Positions 1-7,785 of a stretch of 10,331 bases of DNA are shown here, piece by piece. The stretch is from Melioribacteraceae bacterium (lineage in GTDB: Bacteria > Bacteroidota > Ignavibacteria > Ignavibacteriales > Melioribacteraceae), in the NCBI GenBank assembly GCA_026987055.1, contig JALSNL010000312.1, forward strand, positions 1 to 10,331, given 5' to 3'. Below the pieces are notes generated by a model. That model saw only the letters and a list, made by a program, of their open reading frames with translations, was not told where the DNA came from and searched no databases. Position 1 is the stretch's first letter. Each line of letters begins with the position of its first letter. The position numbers and the translations under genes are program-made.

Positions 1-571
1 AACGGTTATTTTGTAAAATAGGATTAAGATTATTATTTCCCTTAAAAAAAGCAATGGAAGAAAAGAAAACAAAATATGCTCCGACTTTAAAAAATAAATT
101 TTGTGTTTTACCGTACGGTTTGGAAGATACAACAATAAAACCAACGGCTAACCAGATTAGTCCTAATAATATTAGAGCTAAATCTCCAAATTGTATGAGT
201 TTTTTTACAGGTATTTTGGTAACATATATTTTTCCGGCTCTGGCATAAGTATATGTAAGAGAATCACCGGAACTTTTACTATCTGCCAAATAAGTAGCTT
301 GATAAATACTACGTAACTTTTTTTTACCGATTTTTAAAAATTCATCTCCGTTTCTGATTCCGGCATTCCAAGTAATTCCGTTTTCTTTTACATTATCAAA
401 AATAATTTTTAAGCTGTCTTGATTTACCTTTACCGGTTTCCAGATACATTCATCATTGGTTTTAGCTGTAATATTAAAAACAAAATAGATTTGTATTAAA
501 CCCAGTACTACTAAAAATATAGTAACGGGCAGAATAATTTTATTTTTATATTTTGTTAAAAAATTTTTCAT
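1..571 (-). CDS. Membrane protein with PDZ-like periplasmic loop, N-terminal 190 codons (3' end outside window)
   Basis: This is an open frame from an ATG at 571 to the left edge with no stop, so the gene is partial. The visible protein starts with a short basic cytoplasmic tail and a transmembrane helix at about residues 12-33. A soluble segment at about 34-130 contains an ITWNAGIRNGDEFLKIGKK stretch that resembles the ligand-groove region of PDZ domains (a glycine-rich turn, then G-D-x-x-x-x-I-G). A second helix follows at about 135-155, and a third starts near 168. Its start lies 4 nt after the stop of the upstream SpoIIE phosphatase and has no clear SD, which suggests translational coupling and the same operon. 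The missing part is unknown. From context and architecture I infer a third sensor phosphatase or another membrane signalling enzyme; a histidine kinase is possible. That it is a gene is well supported; its function is a guess. Confidence 0.82.
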   Translation of the reverse strand, partial: MKNFLTKYKNKIILPVTIFLVVLGLIQIYFVFNITAKTNDECIWKPVKVNQDSLKIIFDNVKENGITWNAGIRNGDEFLKIGKKKLRSIYQATYLADSKSSGDSLTYTYARAGKIYVTKIPVKKLIQFGDLALILLGLIWLAVGFIVVSSKPYGKTQNLFFKVGAYFVFFSSIAFFKGNNNLNPILQNNR

Positions 572-575
572 ACGT

Positions 576-2240
576 TTATTTTATTTTTATTACCATACAG
601 GTAATATCATCGGATTGTTCGGCATCATTTGTAAAATTAGTTACATCTTTAACAATTAAATCTAAAATTTCTTTCGAATTTTTTTCGGATAAATCAATCA
701 CTAAATTTTCAAGGCGTTCATCACTATATTCTTCGTTTGATTTGTTCATTGCTTCGGTGATTCCATCGGTAAAAAGAATAATTGTGTCATCTTTTTTTAA
801 TTGCACTTTTTCATATTCATAAGGAATAACAGTCTGCATTACACCTAGAATCATTCCTCCTTTTTTCAGCTTTATTATTTCACCATTCCTAATTAACAAA
901 GGCGGATTGTGTCCCATATTTACATAAGTAAATTCATTGGTTTCATTATCTATTATTCCCCAGAAAGCAGTAATAAAACTTCCGTTAGTTGTATTTTCGG
1001 AAACCAAATCGTTTAGAATGTTAGACGCTTCTTGTAAAGAATAGTTCAATTTGTAAAGTGATTTAAGAAAAGCTTGTAAGTTTGCCACCAGCAAAGATGC
1101 TTGAATTCCTTTACCCGAAACATCCGCAAGTGCTATTATTGTATTTCCGTTTTCCAAAGTTGCAACATCATAAAAATCTCCTCCAACTTGTCGTGCCGTT
1201 TTATTATATGCCGCAATTTCAAATTTTTCCGATGTTGGTATTTTTGACGGTAATAAATTTTGCTGAATTGTTCTGGCAAGTTCCAAATCTTTTTCAATTT
1301 TTTGTTTTTCCAACATTTCCTTAAACAATCGGCTATTTTCTATTGATATCATTGCCAAACTTCCTACCGAAGAAATATATTCCACATCGGATTGTGAGTA
1401 AGGTTGTTTGGTTATTCTTTTGCCCAGCAATATCAAGCCTTTTGTTTCATTTTTAATTAGCATCGGTACAATAAGTTCAATTTCCCGAATTGAAATTTTA
1501 TTACTATCTTTTACACAAACAGCATCCTTTAAATTATTTAATTGATATTTTTCAATTGCATTTTTTATATCGTCATCATTTATTTTACTGTCTAAAATTT
1601 CTACTTCATCATCATCAAATATTACAATTGCATATTTTGAAACTAGCATTTGAGCGGTAACGGAATATGTAAGAAGCTTGGAAATTCTTTTTATTTCCAA
1701 AATACTGCTAAATTCTTTTCCCAAATCGAACAAAGAGCTTAACTGATTTATTTTACCGTCAAGTGCTTTATTTGTTTCTTTTAATTTTTCAAAGTTAGTT
1801 GCATTAGCAATTGCGGTGCTAGCTATTTTAACCAAGGTTGAAAGAAAGTTTATATCATCTTCGGTAAAATCTTTCTTGGTTAATTTGTGTCCTAAAAACA
1901 AATAGCCTAATATTTTATCTCTTGAAATTATTTTTTCGGAAAGTATAAATTCATTTTGACGTTTAAAATTTTCCAAATCATTTTCTACTTTGTCCGTGAT
2001 ACTATCTTGCTTAAGTAAAAGTAATTTTTCCTTATTTAATCCTTTGGAAAGTTTAATTTGTAAAGTTTGATTTTCATCATAAAGTGCTATGATGCCATTG
2101 GTAATTTGCAATTTACCAAAACAAGTTAGTAATAAATTATTGAGTGTAAATTCCAGATTAAGATTTGAATTAAGATGGTTTGAAAAATCTACAAGTGCAG
2201 ATAAATTTTTAAGTGCAGATTTATTATCCGGTAATGTCAT
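576..2240 (-). CDS. Soluble GAF-GAF-SpoIIE (PP2C-type) serine phosphatase, RsbU-like
   Basis: This 554-residue protein has no membrane segment. Two GAF-like regions lie at about residues 10-150 and 165-305, each ending in the amphipathic helix that leads out of GAF domains. A coiled-coil linker follows at about 305-330, with the family motif ARTIQQNLLPSKIP at 322-335. The C-terminal PP2C SpoIIE domain (about 340-554) keeps the metal-binding motifs: VGGDFYD (352-358), ADVSGKG (372-378), GHNPP (443-447), LFTDGITEA (489-497) and DDIT (544-547). It should therefore be catalytically active. Family knowledge: such enzymes remove phosphate from a STAS anti-anti-sigma protein, with activity set by ligand binding or protein contacts at the GAF domains. 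The ATG at 2240 lies 6 nt after the kinase gene stop, and an AAGG SD sits within the end of that gene. Its likely substrate is the STAS protein at 2681-3034. The GAF ligands cannot be told from the sequence. Confidence 0.93.
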   Translation of the reverse strand: MTLPDNKSALKNLSALVDFSNHLNSNLNLEFTLNNLLLTCFGKLQITNGIIALYDENQTLQIKLSKGLNKEKLLLLKQDSITDKVENDLENFKRQNEFILSEKIISRDKILGYLFLGHKLTKKDFTEDDINFLSTLVKIASTAIANATNFEKLKETNKALDGKINQLSSLFDLGKEFSSILEIKRISKLLTYSVTAQMLVSKYAIVIFDDDEVEILDSKINDDDIKNAIEKYQLNNLKDAVCVKDSNKISIREIELIVPMLIKNETKGLILLGKRITKQPYSQSDVEYISSVGSLAMISIENSRLFKEMLEKQKIEKDLELARTIQQNLLPSKIPTSEKFEIAAYNKTARQVGGDFYDVATLENGNTIIALADVSGKGIQASLLVANLQAFLKSLYKLNYSLQEASNILNDLVSENTTNGSFITAFWGIIDNETNEFTYVNMGHNPPLLIRNGEIIKLKKGGMILGVMQTVIPYEYEKVQLKKDDTIILFTDGITEAMNKSNEEYSDERLENLVIDLSEKNSKEILDLIVKDVTNFTNDAEQSDDITCMVIKIK

Positions 2241-2246
2241 ATATAA

Positions 2247-2678
2247 TTACCTTAAATATTTTATTAACGTAACTTTATTTCTATCGCCGGATTTAGAATA
2301 TTTTACTTCGTCCATTAATTTTTTCATTAAGTAAATACCTAATCCGCCGACTCGTTTTTCTTTATAATATTTTTTAAGATTCGGTTCTTTAATTTTTTTC
2401 GGGTCAAAATGTTTACCTTTATCGGAAATTGAAACCGAAAATTTGTTATTTGAAAACGAAACACTTAAAATAATTTCGCCGTTTTTTGAAAATTTATAAG
2501 CGTGCTTTATTACATTTGTAACAGCTTCGTCGGCGGCTAATATTATTTTACCGGCTTGCTCTTCGGTAAAGCCAACTTCCAAAGCGGCATCTTTAATAAA
2601 ATTGCGTGCTAATGCCAAATTATCTGTTGTGCTTTTAATCTTAAAGCGTTTTCTAATATTTTTTGTTATACTTTTCAA
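2247..2678 (-). CDS. RsbW-like anti-sigma factor / serine kinase (HATPase_c, GHKL)
   Basis: This 143-residue single-domain ATPase is of the size usual for RsbW/SpoIIAB. The N-box is DEAVTNVIKHAY (50-61), with the catalytic glutamate E51 and Mg-binding N55. The G1 box is SDKGKHFDP (85-93), and the G2/ATP-lid region is GGLGIYLMKKLMDEV (111-125). It has no phosphoacceptor histidine domain, so it is not a sensor kinase. Family role: it binds a sigma factor or other target and phosphorylates a STAS protein on serine when ATP is bound. The start is a TTG at 2676-2678, placed 2 nt after the stop of the STAS gene; the frame has no nearby ATG, and there is no strong SD, so translation is probably coupled. 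The partner STAS gene lies directly upstream and a phosphatase directly downstream. The target is most simply the ECF sigma factor at the head of the operon, but this is inference. Confidence 0.92.
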   Translation of the reverse strand: MKSITKNIRKRFKIKSTTDNLALARNFIKDAALEVGFTEEQAGKIILAADEAVTNVIKHAYKFSKNGEIILSVSFSNNKFSVSISDKGKHFDPKKIKEPNLKKYYKEKRVGGLGIYLMKKLMDEVKYSKSGDRNKVTLIKYLR

Positions 2679-2680
2679 TC

Positions 2681-3034
2681 TTATTTTGCCCGATTGTATT
2701 TTGCAATTGCTTCATCTTCGGATTTATAAAATTCATATAACATCGGAAAGCCTAAAAGATCGAACACATTGTAAACATCATCTTTAAGATTTGAAAATTT
2801 TATATCCCCGCCGTTATCACGCATTGTTTCTACATAAGCCATAAATACTCCAAGTCCGGCACTGCTTATGTATTTAAGTCCGCTAAAATTAATCACAACC
2901 TTATAGTTCTTATTTTCAATAAGATTATTAAATGCGTTTTCCAAATCGGGAGCTGTGTGTGCATCTAAAAATCCGTTAACATCTAAAATGCTAACATCTC
3001 CGACCTCACGTTTTGTAACGTTGAAATCTGCCAT
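2681..3034 (-). CDS. STAS-domain anti-anti-sigma factor, RsbV/SpoIIAA-like
   Basis: This 117-residue protein is one STAS domain over almost its whole length. The phosphorylation loop reads YISSAGLG (55-62). S58 aligns best with the phosphoserine of the DSSGLG/DSTGLG loop of RsbV/SpoIIAA, with S57 as the neighbour. Unlike those proteins it has S in place of the loop Asp and A in place of the second Ser/Thr, a variant also common in STAS antagonists outside Firmicutes. The ATG at 3034 abuts the TAG of the membrane phosphatase with no gap, and a GGAG SD lies inside the upstream gene about 8 nt before the start. It lies directly upstream of the kinase, in the classical V-W order. When dephosphorylated it should bind the kinase and release the kinase's target. 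The family call is very secure; the exact partner is inferred from adjacency. Confidence 0.94.
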   Translation of the reverse strand: MADFNVTKREVGDVSILDVNGFLDAHTAPDLENAFNNLIENKNYKVVINFSGLKYISSAGLGVFMAYVETMRDNGGDIKFSNLKDDVYNVFDLLGFPMLYEFYKSEDEAIAKYNRAK

Positions 3035-5092
3035 CTAATTTACTCCGGGTTTATTTATGTTATTATTCCATTTCAATATTACCAATGTAATATCATCGTG
3101 CTGCGAACGATTTTTTGAAAACGTTGTAATTGCTTTCATAATACTTTTAGATATTTGGTCGGCTGATAAATGTCTGTTTTCGAAAATTAATTTTTCCAAT
3201 CTGTCATAACCAAATTCTTCAAAGTACTCATTCAATGTTTCATTAATTCCATCTGTAAATAGAATTATAATATCGTTATTATTTAATTTAATTTCCATCT
3301 CTTTTAATAAATTATCAAACTTTTCGGTAAAATTTAACCCCAACCCAATACCTTGAGGAACTAATCTACTAATATTATTATCGGATAAATACAGCAAAGG
3401 AGAATGCCCTGCTCTAACAAATGTAAATTTTTCTTCTTTTGTATCAATAATCCCAAAGGTAACGGTAACAAATATTTTCTTTGGTAAACTTCTTTCAAGA
3501 ATTGAATTGGCTTTAATCAATAATTCTTTTGTACTAAAGTTTAGTTTGGATAATGAAGAAAAAATTCCTTTTACTTCCGCCATAATAAAAGCGGCTTCAA
3601 TTCCTTTGCCGGAAACATCCGCAATTACTACGGCAAATTTATTTTTATCAATTTCAAAAAAATCATAATAATCACCGCCTACTTCAAATGCGGGAACAAA
3701 CAAGGCGGCAATGTCTAAATTTTTATATTCCGGAATTTTTTGCGGAAGCAGTTTATATTGAACATCTCTGGCAACGTCAAGTTCTTTTTCCAATCTTTCT
3801 TTTTCTATTGATTCTTCCAGCAATTTAGTATTTTCCAAAGCGATTGCCGCAAAATCTGCAAATGTACTAACGGATTTGCTATCTTCTTCTTCAAACCGGT
3901 AATAAGTTTTACGGGCGGCAAACAGATATCCTTTGTTACTATTATGTATTGATAAAGGTGCGGATACTATTGTGTAAATATCTTTTGGCAAATCCTCCTT
4001 CCCTTTTACTTCGGTTATATCAATAATTTTAGCTTCCGAAGAGGAAACTATTTTTCTTCCCAATAAAAAATCGGAAAGCTGTTTGGCTTCAATAAGTCCT
4101 ATACCTTTTACCGAATGAATTGTAGTATCATCATTATTATTTATTACCAACCAAGAAGCATTTGCATTGCTTACTTTTAACGTTGTGGATGTTATTGTTT
4201 CATATAATTCTTCCGAATCAAAAACCTGGCTCATCATTTTGCTTATATCTTTAAATGACGAAAGTTCTTCATTTTTTCTATCAATTACTTCAGCGGTTGG
4301 TAAATGAAAAAGTGTAATGAAAAAAACTATTATAAAATATAACAATCCGTACAACATAACCAAATCTAACAATTGATTAAGAGCGGGAGAAAAATTCTTA
4401 ATGAATATAAAATTATCATTTGCCGAATTCATACCGGAAATAAATATAATGGCAATTGAAAGCATCAATAAATTTATTTTTTGCTTTTTATTTAAGAATG
4501 CAATCCAAGCCACACGAAAAGAGTTTGCTAAAATCAAAGAAACTGTTATTGCGAACAATATATTATAGATAAGAGAGTTACTATCCGGCAAAACAACCTT
4601 CAAACCTTCTACCGTTTTATCCGCTTTAAAAAAAGCCGATGCTAATGCGGTTAAGGCAAAAAATATTAGCATAATTTTATAATACAAACTCGGATTTTTT
4701 TTCTGTCGATAAAAACATAACTTTTTATAAACAGCAAATACATAAGACAAGGCTCCGATAAAAACAAATGCTATTATGGAAGAAAACAAAACATAAATTA
4801 AATCGGTTGAATTTTTAAGTCCGGAAAACAACCAAGATGAAGCGGACATCAAAAAGAACAAAAGTGCATTTAACAAGCCGGCATTAATTACAAGAGATAA
4901 GGGTTTACTTACTTTCGGATTAACAAAATCGGAGACATAAATAAACCAAAAATAAGCGCTTGCCAAAATTAGAATTTCGTTAATCAATAGAAGAATAAAA
5001 GTATTTGCGGAAGGAAATATTATTTTAAAAACAAACAATAGTACCGAAACAAAAAATGCGTTCTCTATTTTTTTATTATTTGTTTTATCCAT
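3035..5092 (-). CDS. Membrane-bound GAF-SpoIIE (PP2C-type) serine phosphatase with 8-helix N-terminal sensor
   Basis: This 685-residue protein has about eight hydrophobic helices in its N-terminal 265 residues (about 12-28, 31-53, 67-89, 98-121, 138-155, 174-198, 205-221, 240-263), with very short loops. I do not recognise this membrane domain. A GAF-like region (about 275-420) and a coiled-coil linker with LDVARDVQYKLLPQKIP (438-454) come next. The catalytic SpoIIE domain (about 455-675) carries VGGDYYD (471-477), ADVSGKG (491-497), GHSPLL (562-567), LFTDGINET (611-619) and DDIT (666-669), so the metal ligands are intact. It is expected to dephosphorylate the STAS protein encoded immediately downstream, in response to a membrane or intracellular signal. 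The ATG at 5092 has a good AAGGTG SD about 5 nt upstream. It lies 20 nt after the sigma gene, and its TAG stop touches the next ATG. Confidence 0.94.
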   Translation of the reverse strand: MDKTNNKKIENAFFVSVLLFVFKIIFPSANTFILLLINEILILASAYFWFIYVSDFVNPKVSKPLSLVINAGLLNALLFFLMSASSWLFSGLKNSTDLIYVLFSSIIAFVFIGALSYVFAVYKKLCFYRQKKNPSLYYKIMLIFFALTALASAFFKADKTVEGLKVVLPDSNSLIYNILFAITVSLILANSFRVAWIAFLNKKQKINLLMLSIAIIFISGMNSANDNFIFIKNFSPALNQLLDLVMLYGLLYFIIVFFITLFHLPTAEVIDRKNEELSSFKDISKMMSQVFDSEELYETITSTTLKVSNANASWLVINNNDDTTIHSVKGIGLIEAKQLSDFLLGRKIVSSSEAKIIDITEVKGKEDLPKDIYTIVSAPLSIHNSNKGYLFAARKTYYRFEEEDSKSVSTFADFAAIALENTKLLEESIEKERLEKELDVARDVQYKLLPQKIPEYKNLDIAALFVPAFEVGGDYYDFFEIDKNKFAVVIADVSGKGIEAAFIMAEVKGIFSSLSKLNFSTKELLIKANSILERSLPKKIFVTVTFGIIDTKEEKFTFVRAGHSPLLYLSDNNISRLVPQGIGLGLNFTEKFDNLLKEMEIKLNNNDIIILFTDGINETLNEYFEEFGYDRLEKLIFENRHLSADQISKSIMKAITTFSKNRSQHDDITLVILKWNNNINKPGVN

Positions 5093-5112
5093 TACACCTT
5101 TTTATATTTAGT

Positions 5113-5733
5113 CTATCCTCTTAATTCTTTTTCATACGGTTCCAAAATAATTTTCAAACTTTCTCTTGCTCTAAATATTCTTGATTTTATAGTACCAACT
5201 TCACAATCAAGTTTTTCTGCAATTTCTTTATAACTAAAACCATCTATATCTCTAAGAACCAGCGGGACTTTTAATTTTTCGGGTAACCGTGCAATTGCTT
5301 TTCTGATTAAACCGGGAATATCAATATTTTCCGAGTGTGCACGTACACTAAATTCTTTTCCTCTTTCATTTATAGGAACAAAAATACTTCTTACTTTTTT
5401 CTTTCTTAAATAATCTCTACATTTATTAACGGTTATTCTATATAACCAAGTAGAAAACTTTGAATCGAAACGAAAATTTTTAAGATTATGATAAACATTG
5501 ATAAAAACATCTTGCGAAATATCATCAACATAATCCGTATCACCTAAAGTTAAATAAACCAGATTTCTAACTTTATCTTTATGTTTTTGAACTAAAAGAG
5601 TAAATGCTTTTTGTTCACCCATATTAAACTGCTTAATTAGAACATAGTCGTCATCTTTAGCATTTTTTTGTGTGCCATTATTAGTATCTTCTGTTTTCAC
5701 TTTCTTAGACGATTCTTTTGTAGTTTTGTTCAA
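5113..5733 (-). CDS. ECF-type sigma-70 family RNA polymerase sigma factor
   Basis: The frame encodes up to 206 residues. Region 2 spans about 30-112, with DDISQDVFINVYHNLKNF (70-87), the -10 recognition stretch KFSTWLYRITVNKCRDYLRKK and a basic tail. Region 4 spans about 145-195, with LPEKLKVPLVLRDIDGFSYK, then the helix-turn-helix EIAEKLDCEVGTIKSRIFRAR (170-190). Regions 1.2 and 3 are absent, which is the ECF layout. The frame has no ATG near its beginning: the longest start is a TTG at 5731-5733 next to a T-run, and a GTG at 5698-5700 (residue 12) is the alternative. Neither has a good SD. Residues 1-27 are a Lys/Asp/Thr-rich, probably disordered extension before the canonical domain. The gene heads the minus-strand partner-switching operon and no zinc-finger anti-sigma gene is adjacent. 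The family is certain; the start is not. Confidence 0.92.
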   Translation of the reverse strand: MNKTTKESSKKVKTEDTNNGTQKNAKDDDYVLIKQFNMGEQKAFTLLVQKHKDKVRNLVYLTLGDTDYVDDISQDVFINVYHNLKNFRFDSKFSTWLYRITVNKCRDYLRKKKVRSIFVPINERGKEFSVRAHSENIDIPGLIRKAIARLPEKLKVPLVLRDIDGFSYKEIAEKLDCEVGTIKSRIFRARESLKIILEPYEKELRG

Positions 5734-5927
5734 AAAAAATAATAATATTTACAACTATTTATAAATATATAAAATTACTATCGGGAATATTTATATAAAT
5801 AAATTTTTATTTTTCTAAATTATTGAATAAATTAAATATAATGTTAAATTAAATAGAAAAATTAACATTCTTTTCTTGATTAAGATTTTTGTAATAATTA
5901 TTTTACAATAAACATTTTGGAGCAAAT
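5734..5927. promoter_or_regulatory. Divergent AT-rich intergenic region, expected to hold promoters for the sigma operon and the second STAS gene
   Basis: This 194-nt stretch lies between two divergent starts and is almost entirely A/T, with one short G/C interruption (TATCGGGAATA around 5780-5789). Both transcripts must start here or further upstream within the neighbouring gene. A TTGATT at 5876-5881 and a TACAAT at 5904-5909 look like promoter boxes for the plus-strand gene, but the 22-nt spacer is too long for a standard pair. A 12-bp perfect palindrome, ATTTATATAAAT, lies at 5789-5800. I can support the regulatory role from gene arrangement only, not the exact promoter positions. Confidence 0.5.
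5919..5922 (+). promoter_or_regulatory. Ribosome binding site of the second STAS gene
   Basis: GGAG lies 5 nt before the ATG at 5928. It is clearer than the weak or absent sites in front of the divergent sigma gene, and it fixes this start. Confidence 0.7.
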
Positions 5928-6266
5928 ATGAGAATTAAAACATCTGAAAAATATTCAGCTGTTGTGGTTGAATTAAAAGGAAATGTTATGGGCGGACCTG
6001 ATTCTGAAAAATTCAGTAAATTACTGCATGACCTTTTAGATGAAGGTAAAAAAAATATAGTTGTGGATTTAGGTCATGTTAAATTTATGAATAGCTCCGG
6101 ACTTGGAATGCTAATTAGCGGCTATACAACCATAAAAAACGGTGGTGGTTCTTTAAAATTAGCTAACGCTACTGAAAAAATTAACAGTCTTTTGGTTATT
6201 ACAAAACTTATTACAATTTTTGAAAATTATAATTCTGTTGATGAAGCGGTAAAAAGTTTTAAATAA
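5928..6266 (+). CDS. STAS-domain anti-anti-sigma factor, second copy, monocistronic
   Basis: This 112-residue protein consists of a single STAS domain. The loop reads KFMNSSGLGML (52-62), with S56 and S57 in the SpoIIAA/RsbV-like context; N55 replaces the usual Asp. This is closer to the classical D-S-S/T-G-L loop than the S-S-A-G-L loop of the operon copy at 2681-3034, and the rest of the two proteins differs widely, so they are not recent duplicates. The ATG at 5928 has a GGAG SD 5 nt upstream. The gene points away from the sigma operon, shares its 194-nt upstream region, and is closed by a strong terminator at 6293-6328, so it is probably transcribed alone. It could be a second antagonist for the same kinase or serve a kinase encoded elsewhere; the sequence does not decide this. 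Confidence 0.93.
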   Translation: MRIKTSEKYSAVVVELKGNVMGGPDSEKFSKLLHDLLDEGKKNIVVDLGHVKFMNSSGLGMLISGYTTIKNGGGSLKLANATEKINSLLVITKLITIFENYNSVDEAVKSFK

Positions 6267-6292
6267 TATTTTAGCTTAATATTTTTCTATTT

Positions 6293-6328
6293 TCCCAAAT
6301 CATAATTTTATGATTTGGGATATTTTTT
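6293..6328 (+). terminator. Rho-independent terminator after the second STAS gene
   Basis: The 11-nt arms TCCCAAATCAT (6293-6303) and ATGATTTGGGA (6310-6320) pair perfectly, with A-T pairs possible further in. They are followed at once by TATTTTTTG (6321-6329). The U-tract is only on the plus side; the other side is A-rich when read from the minus strand. This ends the STAS transcript 27 nt after its stop and separates it from purA. Confidence 0.88.
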
Positions 6329-6353
6329 GTCCTCTTCGGTTGTCAATAAATAA

Positions 6354-7649
<1,296 letters not shown>

Positions 7650-7785
7650 TGTTTTAATAAACTTTACTTTGTATTGGGGAAATTTAGTCTCATTAAATTT
7701 TCAATTTCATTCCCTTTCTATGGTAATAGTATTTTATTAACTTTGTACTCATTAAACAAATAAAAGAATTTTATAAATATTTTTA
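7650..7785 (+). promoter_or_regulatory. Intergenic region between purA and the histidine kinase; candidate TAnnTTTG promoter element at 7738-7745
   Basis: TAACTTTG at 7738-7745 matches the Bacteroidota-type -7 consensus TAnnTTTG exactly and lies 40 nt before the kinase ATG. No TTG or TTTG box is seen at the matching upstream distance, and the consensus is short, so support is weak. A loose hairpin at 7678-7702 (9 pairs including one G-U) has no U-tract and is a poor terminator for purA. Confidence 0.27.

Noticed and set aside
5789..5800. ATTTATATAAAT palindrome as an operator
   Set aside because: A 12-bp AT-only palindrome is expected by chance in such AT-rich sequence, and no second copy is seen nearby.
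7678..7702. Hairpin after purA as a terminator
   Set aside because: The stem is nearly all A-T with one G-U pair and a 7-nt loop, and no T-run follows it.
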